Source of the DNA: Bradyrhizobium agreste
Lineage (GTDB): Bacteria > Pseudomonadota > Alphaproteobacteria > Rhizobiales > Xanthobacteraceae
Assembly: GCF_016031625.1 (NCBI RefSeq)
Contig: NZ_JACCHP010000021.1
Coordinates: forward strand, 148,306 to 212,305
Length of the DNA: 64,000 bases
Reading direction: 5' to 3'
Shown: piece after piece, positions 37,690 to 45,839 of the stretch
Position numbering within the stretch: position 1 is the stretch's first letter
Layout: each line of letters opens with the position of its first letter
The notes under the pieces: generated by a model
Told to the model about the DNA's origin: nothing
The model's input: only the letters and a program-made list of their open reading frames with translations
Database searches by the model: none
Made by a program: the position numbers and the translations under genes

Positions 37690-38802
37690 TTACGCGTGCA
37701 GCTTCTGCAATTCCTTCAGGATCGCTTCGCCCATCTGCGTGGTCGAGGCCGAGGTGGTGCCTTCCGACTTGATGTCGGCGGTGCGCAGGCCGCTGGCCAG
37801 CACGGCGGCGATGGCCTGGTCGACCTTGTCGGCGAGCTCGCCCATGTCGAAGGAATAGCGCAGCGCCATGCCGAACGACGAGATCATCGCGATCGGATTG
37901 GCGAGGCCCTTGCCGGCGATATCGGGGGCCGAACCGTGCACGGGCTCGTACAGCGCCTTGCGCTTCTTGGTCTTGACGTCGACCTCGCCGAGCGAGGCCG
38001 AGGGCAGCATGCCGAGCGAGCCGGTGAGCATCGCCGCGATGTCGGAGAGCATGTCGCCGAACAGATTGTCCGTGACGATGACGTCGAACTGCTTCGGCCA
38101 TTTCACCAGCATCATGCCGCCGGAATCGGCGAGCTGATGCTCGAGCGTGACGTCGGGATATTCGCGCTTGTGGACCTGGGTCATGACTTCGTTCCAGAGC
38201 ACGCCCGACTTCATGACGTTGCGCTTCTCCATCGACGTCACCTTGTTCCTGCGCTTCCTGGCAAGCTCGAAGGCGACGCGGCCGATGCGCTCGATCTCAT
38301 AGGTGTCGTAGACCTGGGTATCGATGGCGCGCTTCTGGCCGTTGCCGAGATCGGTGATGGTCTTGGGCTCGCCGAAATAGACGCCGCCGGTGAGCTCGCG
38401 CACGATGACGATGTCGAGGCCCTCGACCGCCTCGCGCTTCAGGCTCGAGGCATCCGCCAGCGCCGGATAGCACACGGCGGGACGGAGGTTGGCAAACAGC
38501 GCAAGATCCTTGCGCAGGCGCAAGAGGCCGGCTTCCGGGCGCACCTCGTAAGGCACGGCATCCCACTTCGGGCCGCCGACCGCGCCGAAGATCACGGCGT
38601 CGGCGTCCTTGGCCTTGGCCATGTCGCCTTCAGAGATCGACACCTTGTGCGCGTCATAGGCGGAGCCGCCGACGAGCCCGGTGTCGGTCTCGAACCTGGC
38701 GATCCCGGCCGAATTGAGCCAGTCGATCAGCCGCTTCACCTCGCCCATCACCTCGGGGCCGATACCGTCGCCGGGGAGCAGCAGCAGTTTGTGGGTCGCC
38801 AT
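37690..38802 (-). CDS. leuB: 3-isopropylmalate dehydrogenase
   Basis: Oxidises and decarboxylates 3-isopropylmalate in leucine synthesis. 370 residues. Seen: LLLPGDGIGPEVMGEV at the N-terminus, the substrate Arg region LRLRKDLALFANLRPAVCYP, VRELTGGVYFGEPK, and metal-binding Asps in FDVIVTDNLFGDMLSDIAAML. GSAPDIAGKGLANPIAMI is the nucleotide-binding stretch with the Asp that favours NAD. Stands alone, apart from leuCD. Confidence 0.96.
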   Translation of the reverse strand: MATHKLLLLPGDGIGPEVMGEVKRLIDWLNSAGIARFETDTGLVGGSAYDAHKVSISEGDMAKAKDADAVIFGAVGGPKWDAVPYEVRPEAGLLRLRKDLALFANLRPAVCYPALADASSLKREAVEGLDIVIVRELTGGVYFGEPKTITDLGNGQKRAIDTQVYDTYEIERIGRVAFELARKRRNKVTSMEKRNVMKSGVLWNEVMTQVHKREYPDVTLEHQLADSGGMMLVKWPKQFDVIVTDNLFGDMLSDIAAMLTGSLGMLPSASLGEVDVKTKKRKALYEPVHGSAPDIAGKGLANPIAMISSFGMALRYSFDMGELADKVDQAIAAVLASGLRTADIKSEGTTSASTTQMGEAILKELQKLHA

Positions 38803-38827
38803 GGTCGTGTCCTTTTCGATCCTCTCT

Positions 38828-38934
38828 CGTCATTCCGGGTCGCGAGCAAAGCGAGCGAGCCCGGAATCCATCGGGCCACAGCGCAAGCGGGGAAATGGAT
38901 TCCGGGCTCGCGCTTCGCGCGCCCCGGAATGACG
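38828..38934. repeat. Palindromic element, CGTCATTCCGGG family
   Basis: CGTCATTCCGGGTCGCGAG at the left pairs with CGCGCCCCGGAATGACG at the right. Inside, GAGCCCGGAATCCATCGGGCC pairs with ATGGATTCCGGGCTCGC. It separates leuB and the MFS gene, so it lies in a promoter-side gap for both. Confidence 0.8.
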
Positions 38935-39044
38935 GTCGGCCGGAGTGCTAGAGCGGCGTTGCGCGCTTGGCAAGACACCATTGCCGGGGTGCGGCTGTGC
39001 AAGGCGGGCGGGGCCTGCCACACTGGACAGGCCGGAGTATTCCC

Positions 39045-40244
39045 TTGCACGCCCCCGACCGCGCCCCGTCCTACGCACATCCCGCACGGCTGATCCTGAT
39101 CCTGTCGCTCGCCGCCACCGTCGGGCTCGGCATCGGCCGCTTTGCCTATGCGCTGGTGCTCCCCGACATGCGGGAGACCCTCGGCTGGTCCTACTCGGCG
39201 GCCGGTTTCATGAACACGATCAACGCCGTCGGCTATCTCGTGGGCGCGCTGCTGGCGTCCCGCCTGATCCAGCGCGTCGGCTGGGCGGCCGCGATCCGCG
39301 GTGGAACCGTCGCCTGCGTCGTCGCGCTCGCCACCTGCGCGCTGACGGGGAATTTCGTCGCGCTGAGCCTGGCGCGCCTGGTGCTGGGCCTGGGTGCGGC
39401 GGCCGGTTTCGTCGCCGGCGGCGCGCTGGCCGCCACCATCGCCCAATCGCGGCCCGAACGCGCCAATTTCCTGCTGAGCTTGTTCTATGCCGGACCCGGC
39501 ATCGGCATTCTGTCCTCGGGGCTGATCGCCCCGTTCACGCTGCAATATTTCGGCTCCGGTTCATGGTGGATCGTGTGGTGGGCGCTGACGCTGCTGTCAG
39601 TCGCGATGACGATCCCGCTGTTCCTGATCCGCATCGAGAGCAGTGTCCGCTTTTCGGAAGGCGGTCACGGCTCGTTCGCGATCCTCCCCGTGTTGATTTA
39701 TCTCGCCGGCTACTTCCTGTTCGGCGCCGGCTACATCGCCTACATGACCTTCATGATCGCCTATGTGCGCGACGGCGGCGGCGGGGCCATGGCGCAGGCT
39801 GCGTTCTGGGGCCTGATTGGCCTATCCGCGTTCGTGACGCCCTGGGCCTGGCGCGGCGTGCTGGCACTCGATCGCGGCGGACTTGCCACCGCCATCATCC
39901 TCGGCACCAACGCAGCCGGCGCAGCGCTGCCGATGCTCGGGCATTCGCCGGCCTGGCTCGCGATCTCGGCGGTCGTGTTCGGCGTCGCCTTCTTCGCCGT
40001 GGTCGGCTCGACCACCGCCTTCGTGCGCTTCAATTATCCGCCGCAGGTGTGGCCGACCGCGATCGCGGCGATGACGATCTCGTTCGGCGTCGGCCAGACG
40101 CTCGGGCCGATCGTGGTCGGCGCGATCACGGATGCGCTCGGAAGCCTGAGCTACGCGCTGAATGTGTCGGCGGCGCTATTGGCGCTGGGGGCGGTTGCGG
40201 CGTTGTGCCAGAGGAAGGTGGCCGGAAGGGCGAATGGTGAATAG
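39045..40244 (+). CDS. YbfB/YjiJ-family MFS transporter
   Basis: About 399 residues and twelve membrane segments. It opens RLILILSLAATVGLGIGRFAYALVLPDMRETLGWSYSAAGFMNTINAVGY, the hallmark of the YbfB/YjiJ family (GRF-Y-LLPPM type). The first ATG in frame is 38967, but its residues are not hydrophobic or conserved. A TTG at 39045 has GGAG exactly 7 bases before it and places the first membrane segment at the normal position, so I chose it. The C-terminal residues (GRANGE) are encoded by the left arm of a repeat. Substrate unknown. Confidence 0.9.
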   Translation: MHAPDRAPSYAHPARLILILSLAATVGLGIGRFAYALVLPDMRETLGWSYSAAGFMNTINAVGYLVGALLASRLIQRVGWAAAIRGGTVACVVALATCALTGNFVALSLARLVLGLGAAAGFVAGGALAATIAQSRPERANFLLSLFYAGPGIGILSSGLIAPFTLQYFGSGSWWIVWWALTLLSVAMTIPLFLIRIESSVRFSEGGHGSFAILPVLIYLAGYFLFGAGYIAYMTFMIAYVRDGGGGAMAQAAFWGLIGLSAFVTPWAWRGVLALDRGGLATAIILGTNAAGAALPMLGHSPAWLAISAVVFGVAFFAVVGSTTAFVRFNYPPQVWPTAIAAMTISFGVGQTLGPIVVGAITDALGSLSYALNVSAALLALGAVAALCQRKVAGRANGE

Positions 40245-40313
40245 CGAATGGCGAATTGAGCCTGGATAGGCTTCATTGCTCCCTACTCGCTACTCCCCAT
40301 TCGCTATTCGCCC
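40229..40313. repeat. Inverted repeat, GGCGAATAGCGAAT family, overlapping the MFS stop
   Basis: GGCGAATGGTGAATAGCGAATGGCG at the left and CCATTCGCTATTCGCCCT at the right are inverted copies, with GAATTGAGCCT between. The MFS stop codon is inside the left arm and the stop of the convergent molybdoenzyme gene is 3 bases past the right arm. Confidence 0.8.
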
Positions 40314-40315
40314 TC

Positions 40316-41098
40316 TCAGCTCCCACTGAACGAATTGTACCCCTGATCTTCCCAATAGCCGCCCTTGTAGTCGTTGGTGACTTCCATCGAGACCACGTAT
40401 TTCGGGTTCTTGAAGCCGAGCTTGGTCGGCACGCGGATCTTCATCGGGAAGCCGTAGGCGCGCGGGAGGATTTCGTTTGCGTATTTGAACGTCATTTGCG
40501 TCTGCGGATGCAGCGCGCTACGCATGTCCAAGGGCGAGTTGTAGCCGTCCTTGTCGGCGCACTGGAACCAGACGTATTTGGCCCGCGTGTCGGCGCCGAT
40601 CAGCTTGAGAAAATCGCGCAAGGGCGTGCCGGTCCAGCTGCCGATCGCGCTCCAGCCCTCGACGCAGATGTGACGCGTGATCTGCGTGACCTGGGGCAGC
40701 TTGTGGAGCTCGTCCAGCGTCCAGGACTTCTTGTTGTCGACGAGGCCGCGCACCTCGAGCTTCCAATCCGCGGCCGAGATGTCGGGCGCGTCGTCGAGAT
40801 CGTAATAGGCGTTGAACGGGAACGGCTTCGTGATTGCGCTTTCGGGAAAGGTCGGCGCCAGCGCGTCGGGATTGAAGATGAAGGCCTGCACCGCGTCGTT
40901 GAATTTCGAGACGCTCTTCAGCATCTCCTCGGCCGACGAGGAGTCGACGACGTCACAGCCGGTGAGCAGCGTCAGCGCGCCCAAGCTGGCGCCGCCCGCG
41001 ATGAAGCGGCGGCGGGTGACGTCAGGCATCGTCTTGATGGAGTCCTTGATCAGCAATCGTTTGTCGACGCCGGGGATCAGGAAAGGACGTTTGGCCAT
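40316..41098 (-). CDS. Molybdopterin-dependent oxidoreductase, MsrP (YedY)-like
   Basis: 260 residues. Sulfite-oxidase-fold enzyme; E. coli MsrP repairs oxidised methionine in the periplasm. The twin-arginine export signal is TRRRFIAGGASLGALTLLTGC, whose LTGC is also a lipobox with Cys48, so the protein may be Tat-exported and lipid-anchored. The Mo-ligand Cys lies in HICVEGWSAIGSWTGTPL, and YGFPMKIRVPTKLGFKNPKYV is also typical. It is followed 14 bases upstream on the same strand by a cytochrome b gene, its likely electron donor. Divides from the standard MsrPQ pair because the partner is not MsrQ-like. Confidence 0.88.
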   Translation of the reverse strand: MAKRPFLIPGVDKRLLIKDSIKTMPDVTRRRFIAGGASLGALTLLTGCDVVDSSSAEEMLKSVSKFNDAVQAFIFNPDALAPTFPESAITKPFPFNAYYDLDDAPDISAADWKLEVRGLVDNKKSWTLDELHKLPQVTQITRHICVEGWSAIGSWTGTPLRDFLKLIGADTRAKYVWFQCADKDGYNSPLDMRSALHPQTQMTFKYANEILPRAYGFPMKIRVPTKLGFKNPKYVVSMEVTNDYKGGYWEDQGYNSFSGS

Positions 41099-41112
41099 GA
41101 CAATTCTCCTAA

Positions 41113-41754
41113 TCAGCGGCCAATGATCATCGCGCGCAGGCTCTTCGGCACCAAGAGCGCGAGCAGGACGTGGATGACGAGGAAGGCGCAGATCGCGGCC
41201 ATGCAGAAGAAGTGGACATAGCGCGCGGTCGGATAGTCGCCGAACAGCATCACGAGATAATAGAGCTGGACCGGCTTCCACATGCCGAGGCCGGACAGCA
41301 CGATCAACACGCCGACCACGATGATGCCGGCATAGAGCAGGCGCTGCACGTAATTGTAGACGGTGAGATCGTCATGGCCGAGCTTGAAGGTCAGCGCAGC
41401 CCTGACGTCGTGCAGCACGCCCGCCGGCGTGATCGGCAGCAGCTTCTTGCGGAAGCGGCCGGTGGCAAAGCCGGTGACGAGATAGGCAAGGCCATTGATC
41501 ATCAGCAGCCACATCGCGGCGAAGTGCCAGAGCAGGCCGCCGCCGAGCCAGCCACCCAGCGTGTATTCGCGCGGGAATCTGAAGTCGAACAGCGGCGAGG
41601 CATTGTAGATCTGCCAGCCCGACAGGATCATCAGGATCATGGCAAGGGCGTTGATCCAATGCATGACCCGCACCCAGGCCGGCTGGATCACTTTGGACTT
41701 GGTGGCCCTGACCTGCTCGTCGGTGACTGTGAGGCTCGCCATGGCGGGTTCCAT
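41113..41754 (-). CDS. Cytochrome b561-type membrane subunit
   Basis: 213 residues (starts at 41754 or 41742). Di-haem cytochrome b fold of the Ni/Fe-hydrogenase-b/formate-dehydrogenase-gamma group: RVMHWINALAMILMILSGWQIY (helix 1 with haem His), LLWHFAAMWLLMINGLAYLVTG (helix 2 with His), then a segment with LLYAGIIVVGVLIVLSGLG and finally VHFFCMAAICAFLVIHVLLAL (His pair). It is probably a quinol-oxidising membrane anchor passing electrons to the molybdoenzyme just downstream. This is not the eight-helix MsrQ type. Confidence 0.88.
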   Translation of the reverse strand: MEPAMASLTVTDEQVRATKSKVIQPAWVRVMHWINALAMILMILSGWQIYNASPLFDFRFPREYTLGGWLGGGLLWHFAAMWLLMINGLAYLVTGFATGRFRKKLLPITPAGVLHDVRAALTFKLGHDDLTVYNYVQRLLYAGIIVVGVLIVLSGLGMWKPVQLYYLVMLFGDYPTARYVHFFCMAAICAFLVIHVLLALLVPKSLRAMIIGR

Positions 41755-41848
41755 TCTGAGGTCGTGTGACAGCGATTATACGCCGGTGCATCGGCTTTCG
41801 TTACACCCGTCGGCCATCGAATCGATGCCGTCAGGCTATTATGGTCAC

Positions 41849-41879
41849 AAAAAAGCGAGCCGGGTCTCCCCGGCTCGCG
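41849..41879 (-). terminator. Rho-independent terminator of the fasciclin gene
   Basis: On the minus strand CGCGAGCCGGGGAGACCCGGCTCGC is followed by TTTTTT: a perfect nine-base stem with a seven-base loop and T-run, 45 bases past the stop of the fasciclin gene. Confidence 0.9.
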
Positions 41880-41923
41880 GTCTGAAACCATCCTGTTCGG
41901 GGATGAAACAGGATCGCGCGGTG

Positions 41924-42478
41924 TTACGTCGCCGGCATCAGCACGGTGTCGACCACATGGATCACGCCGTTCGACTGATTGACGTTGGAGATCGTCACCA
42001 TGGAGGTGCCGCCCTTGGCGTCGACGATCCAGACCTTGCCGTCCATTTTCTTGACCGTCAGCTCCTCGCCTTCCGCGGTCTTCAGCTTCTTGCCGTCGGT
42101 GAGGTCGGAGGCCTCGAGCTTGCCGGGCACGACGTGGTAGGTGAGGATCTTGGTCAGCGTCGCCTTGTTCTCGGGCTTGACCAGATTGTCGACGGTGCCG
42201 GCCGGCAGCTTGCCGAAGGCGGCGTTGGTCGGCGCGAACACCGTGAACGGGCCCTTGCCTTCGAGCGTCGGCACCAGGCCGGCCGCCTTCACCGCCGCCA
42301 CCAGCGTGGTGTGGTCCTTGGAGTTGACCGCGTTCTGGACGATGTTCTTGGACGGATACATCGCGGCGCCGCCGACCATCACGGTCTTTTCCTCGGCACT
42401 GACGGGCGCGACGGCGGTCGCGGTGAGGGCCAGGGCGCTGAAGGCGGCGGCAGCGAGATAGGCAATGCGCTTCGACAT
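41924..42478 (-). CDS. Secreted fasciclin (FAS1) domain protein
   Basis: 184 residues. Signal peptide MSKRIAYLAAAAFSALALTATAVAPVSAEE. One FAS1 domain: NIVQNAVNSKDHTTLVAAVKAAGL, the H1 box GPFTVFAPTNAAFGKLP, ILTYHVVPGKLEASDL, and the H2-like end NGVIHVVDTVLMP. FAS1 domains serve in adhesion and surface interaction; rhizobial ones (Nex18-type) have been tied to host association (established for some, inference here). Own terminator, so monocistronic. Confidence 0.93.
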   Translation of the reverse strand: MSKRIAYLAAAAFSALALTATAVAPVSAEEKTVMVGGAAMYPSKNIVQNAVNSKDHTTLVAAVKAAGLVPTLEGKGPFTVFAPTNAAFGKLPAGTVDNLVKPENKATLTKILTYHVVPGKLEASDLTDGKKLKTAEGEELTVKKMDGKVWIVDAKGGTSMVTISNVNQSNGVIHVVDTVLMPAT

Positions 42479-42677
42479 GAGAGAGTCTCCCGATTGAATT
42501 GAGACCGGCGAGAGCCGGCGTTGAGCTGGGGCAACAACGGCGCCTGCGACAGTTGAGGGTGATGCAGCAGTGCCGTCGTTGGACCGAACTACGCGAGGGT
42601 TTGCGGGGCGGTTTCGGGAAAAAATTCTTTGTGATGGGTGAAACTATCGGCGGGGATGTTCGTGTGGTCCGTCCGCT

Positions 42678-42801
42678 GTCATTGCGAGGAGCCCTTGCGA
42701 CGAAGCAATCCAGACTGTCTTCGCGGACGCATTCCTGGATTGCCTCGCGGAGAGCTGTCATCGGGCCGCGCTATGCGCGGACCCGTTGGCTCGCAATGAC
42801 G
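42678..42801. repeat. Palindromic element, GTCATTGCGAGGAGC family
   Basis: GTCATTGCGAGGAGCCCTTG at the left pairs with TGGCTCGCAATGAC at the right; AGCAATCCAG pairs with CTGGATTGCC inside, and CGGGCCGCGCTATGCGCGGACCCG forms a third hairpin. Lies in the 343-bp gap between the SDR and fasciclin genes, which otherwise holds only the fasciclin promoter region and no recognisable gene. Confidence 0.85.
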
Positions 42802-42821
42802 AGCCCCACGGCTAGGGGCCA

Positions 42822-43583
42822 TCAATCCCTGTTGTTCGGTGTCTGAATGAACCCGCGATTATGCGTCGGGCTGATCAGCACTTCGTTGATGCAGACTCTG
42901 GCCGGCATGCTCGCGATGAAGGCGATGGTGCGGCCGAGGTCTTCGGGCTGCAGCATCTTCGCCTGCTCGGCTTCGCTCGGCACCACCGGACGCAGCTTCA
43001 GGATCGGCGTCGCCACCTCGCCCGGCATCAGGCAGCAGGCGCGCAGGCCGTTGACACATTCGTCCATGTTGAAGGAATGGGTCAGCGCCAGCACCGCGTG
43101 CTTGGTGGTGGTGTATGCCGGGCCCGGCATCTTCGAGACGTGACGGCCGGCCCAGGACGAGACGTTGATGATGGAACCGTCCTGCTGCTTGCGCATCGTC
43201 GGCAGCACGGCGCGCATGCAATAAAGCACGCCGTTGAGATTGACCTCGACCAGTTTGTCCCAGCCCTCCAGCTCCATGTCCTTCCAGCTGCGCTTGGGAA
43301 CATTGCTGCCGGCATTATTGACGAGCAGGTCGATGCGGCCGTGCTTTGCGACGATCTGGTCGGCCACCTGCTGGGCTGCGGCCGCATTGGAGACGTCGAG
43401 TGCAATGGCCTCGGCCGCCCCGCCGTCCCTGGTAATGTTCGCCACCACGGCATCGAGGGCTGACTGCCGCCGGCCCGAGACCACCACCATCCAGCCCTCG
43501 GCAGCCAACGCCTCGGCGCCGGCCTCCCCGATCCCGCTGCCACCGCCCGTGACCCAGGCCACGCGTTTCCCGTTTCTTGACAT
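42822..43583 (-). CDS. Short-chain dehydrogenase/reductase
   Basis: 253 residues. Classical SDR: cofactor motif TGGGSGIG near the N-terminus, NNAG (LLVNNAGSNVP), catalytic Ser in INVSSWAGR and YxxxK as YTTTK in GPAYTTTKHAVLAL. Arg residues after beta2 (VVSGRR) suggest NADP. Divergent from matB with about 87 bases between starts. Substrate cannot be read; the pairing with malonyl-CoA synthetase might hint at a role in acyl metabolism. Confidence 0.93.
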   Translation of the reverse strand: MSRNGKRVAWVTGGGSGIGEAGAEALAAEGWMVVVSGRRQSALDAVVANITRDGGAAEAIALDVSNAAAAQQVADQIVAKHGRIDLLVNNAGSNVPKRSWKDMELEGWDKLVEVNLNGVLYCMRAVLPTMRKQQDGSIINVSSWAGRHVSKMPGPAYTTTKHAVLALTHSFNMDECVNGLRACCLMPGEVATPILKLRPVVPSEAEQAKMLQPEDLGRTIAFIASMPARVCINEVLISPTHNRGFIQTPNNRD

Positions 43584-43670
43584 GCAAACTGTCTCCGTTG
43601 CTTCATCGGGGCGGTTTTTGCTAATTCAGCCCTCGGTTTTGACCGGCCTCAAGCCGGCGAGGAATGTTGC

Positions 43671-45200
43671 ATGAACCAAGCTGCCAACGCCAACCTGTTT
43701 TCCCGCCTGTTCGACGGCATCGCCGATCCGACACGGCTCGCGATCGAGACGCATGACGGCGCCCGTATCAGCTATGGCGACCTGATCGCGCGCGCTGGGC
43801 AAATGGCGAACGTGCTGGTCGCGCGCGGCGTGAAGCCCGGCGACCGCGTCGCGGTGCAGGTGGAGAAGTCGGTTGCCAACATCGTCCTCTATCTCGGCAC
43901 GGTGCGCGCGGGCGCGGTCTATCTGCCGCTGAACACAGCCTATACGCTGAACGAGCTCGACTACTTCATCGGCGATGCCGAGCCGTCGCTCGTGGTCTGC
44001 GATCCCTCCAAGGCGGAAGGGCTCGCCCCGATCGCAGGCAAGGTGAAGGCGAAGGTCGAGACGCTCGGGGCTGACGGCAAAGGCTCGCTGACCGAGGCCG
44101 CCGACAGAGCGAGCCGCGACTTCACGACGGTGCCGCGTGCAAACGACGATCTCGCCGCGATCCTCTACACCTCGGGCACCACCGGCCGCTCCAAGGGCGC
44201 GATGCTGACGCATGACAATCTGGCGTCCAACTCGCTCTCGCTCGTCGACTATTGGCGCTTCACCGACAAGGACGTCCTGATCCACGCGCTGCCGATCTAC
44301 CACACCCACGGCCTGTTCGTGGCAACCAACGTGACGCTGTTCGCGCGCGCCTCGATGATCTTCCTGCCGAAGCTCGATCCGGACTTGATCATCAAGCTGA
44401 TGGCACGCGCGACGGTGCTGATGGGCGTGCCGACCTTCTACACCCGCCTGCTGCAGAACCCCGCGCTGTCGCATGAGACGACGAAGCACATGCGGCTGTT
44501 CATCTCGGGCTCGGCGCCGCTGCTCGCCGAGACCCATCGCGAATGGTCGGCGCGCACGGGCCATGCCGTGCTCGAGCGCTACGGCATGACCGAAACCAAC
44601 ATGAACACCTCGAACCCCTACGACGGCGAGCGCGTGCCCGGCGCCGTCGGCTTCCCGCTGCCGGGCGTCTCTGTGCGCGTGACTGATCCCGAGACAGGGA
44701 AGGAGCTGCCGCGCGACGAGATCGGCATGATCGAGGTGAAGGGACCGAACGTCTTCAAGGGCTATTGGCGCATGCCGGAGAAGACCAAGGCCGAATTCCG
44801 GCCCGACGGTTTTTTTATCACCGGCGATCTCGGCAAGATCGATGCGAAGGGTTACGTGCACATTCTCGGCCGCGGCAAGGATCTGGTCATCTCCGGCGGC
44901 TTCAACGTGTACCCGAAGGAAATCGAGAGCGAGATCGACGCCATGCCCGGCGTGGTGGAGTCCGCCGTGATCGGCGTGCCGCATGCCGATTTCGGCGAGG
45001 GCGTCACCGCGGTGCTCGTGCGCCAGGCCGGCGCGAGCATCGATGAAGCGGCCGTGCTGAAGGGCCTCGAAGGACGCCTCGCGAAATTCAAGATGCCGAA
45101 GCGCGTCTTCGTGGTCGACGAGCTGCCGCGCAACACCATGGGCAAGGTGCAGAAGAACATTTTGCGCGAGACGTACAAGGATATTTACGCGAAGAAATAA
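43671..45200 (+). CDS. matB: Malonyl-CoA/methylmalonyl-CoA synthetase
   Basis: Adenylate-forming enzyme that makes malonyl-CoA from malonate, ATP and CoA. 509 residues. Seen: AMP-binding loop YTSGTTGRSKGAMLTH, YHTHGLFVATNV, the MatB-type substrate motif ERYGMTETNMNTSNPYDGERVPGAVG, FITGDLGKIDAKGYVHILGRGKDLVISGGFNVYP, and the C-terminal catalytic Lys in PRNTMGKVQKN. The TETNMNTSNPYDG stretch closely matches studied MatB of Rhodopseudomonas and rhizobia. Malonate use is common in nodule bacteria. No matA or matC is adjacent. Confidence 0.94.
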   Translation: MNQAANANLFSRLFDGIADPTRLAIETHDGARISYGDLIARAGQMANVLVARGVKPGDRVAVQVEKSVANIVLYLGTVRAGAVYLPLNTAYTLNELDYFIGDAEPSLVVCDPSKAEGLAPIAGKVKAKVETLGADGKGSLTEAADRASRDFTTVPRANDDLAAILYTSGTTGRSKGAMLTHDNLASNSLSLVDYWRFTDKDVLIHALPIYHTHGLFVATNVTLFARASMIFLPKLDPDLIIKLMARATVLMGVPTFYTRLLQNPALSHETTKHMRLFISGSAPLLAETHREWSARTGHAVLERYGMTETNMNTSNPYDGERVPGAVGFPLPGVSVRVTDPETGKELPRDEIGMIEVKGPNVFKGYWRMPEKTKAEFRPDGFFITGDLGKIDAKGYVHILGRGKDLVISGGFNVYPKEIESEIDAMPGVVESAVIGVPHADFGEGVTAVLVRQAGASIDEAAVLKGLEGRLAKFKMPKRVFVVDELPRNTMGKVQKNILRETYKDIYAKK

Positions 45201-45230
45201 GAGGCAAATGCTCCAGGGCTGGGGAGATGC

Positions 45231-45728
45231 ATGAAGCGCGAGCAGGCTGTCCGGATCAACGATCATCTTCTCGATGCTTACAGGGCACTCGACCAGACCC
45301 GAATGAGCATCGCGGCACTTGGCAAGGCTGAGCGGATCGAGCTCGGAGATTGGCTTGAGGAAATCGTTGTCGCCTTAGAGGAAGAGCTGCTCCAGCCAAT
45401 TTACGACCAGTACCCGGATCTGGAGCCGCCAAAATCCGATCGAGAACCGCTAAGATATATCTGCGAACTCACGTGGGATGAGGTGCAACTCCCGGCGTCG
45501 ATGACCGAAGCGCAACTCGACGAGATTATTTTCTCGGTCATGAGGCCGACATGGCGGAAAACCGCGATGATGGTCACCTATGTGTTGGATCGCTGCAAAG
45601 AGCTTGGATTGCAGATCGAAGGCGAAGTGATTGCTGCCCGATTGAAGGTGCTTTCCGATTCCGATCACATCGAAGGCATCGGCGATCTCCGATCATGGTT
45701 CCACAGCGAGGTGCGACTGAAGGAGTAG
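45231..45728 (+). CDS. Protein of unknown function, DUF3658-like C-terminus
   Basis: 165 residues. Acidic helical protein starting MKREQAVRINDHLLDAYRALDQTRMSIAALGKAERIEL. The end, DSDHIEGIGDLRSWFHSEVRL, resembles the end of DUF3658 proteins (tentative recollection). No signal peptide. Codon usage is more AT-rich than its neighbours, with many A/T third positions, so it may be a recent arrival. It begins 30 bases after matB on the same strand. Confidence 0.7.
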   Translation: MKREQAVRINDHLLDAYRALDQTRMSIAALGKAERIELGDWLEEIVVALEEELLQPIYDQYPDLEPPKSDREPLRYICELTWDEVQLPASMTEAQLDEIIFSVMRPTWRKTAMMVTYVLDRCKELGLQIEGEVIAARLKVLSDSDHIEGIGDLRSWFHSEVRLKE

Positions 45729-45730
45729 TT

Positions 45731-45818
45731 CGTAGGTGGGTTAGCGGAGCGTAACCCACCTCTTTACTTTCTGCGGAGATAGAAGCGGTGGGTTACGCTC
45801 CGCTAACCTACCCTACGA
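45731..45818. repeat. Double palindrome, GGTGGGTTAGCGGAGCGTAACCCACC family
   Basis: TAGGTGGGTTAGCGGAGCG + TAACCCACC forms a hairpin by itself; GGTGGGTTACGCTCCGCTAACC + TACCCTA is the inverted second copy, so the arms also pair with each other over about 25 bases. It lies between convergent genes. Confidence 0.85.
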
Positions 45819-45839
45819 CGCCGGCGCTCGCAGCGCCTC

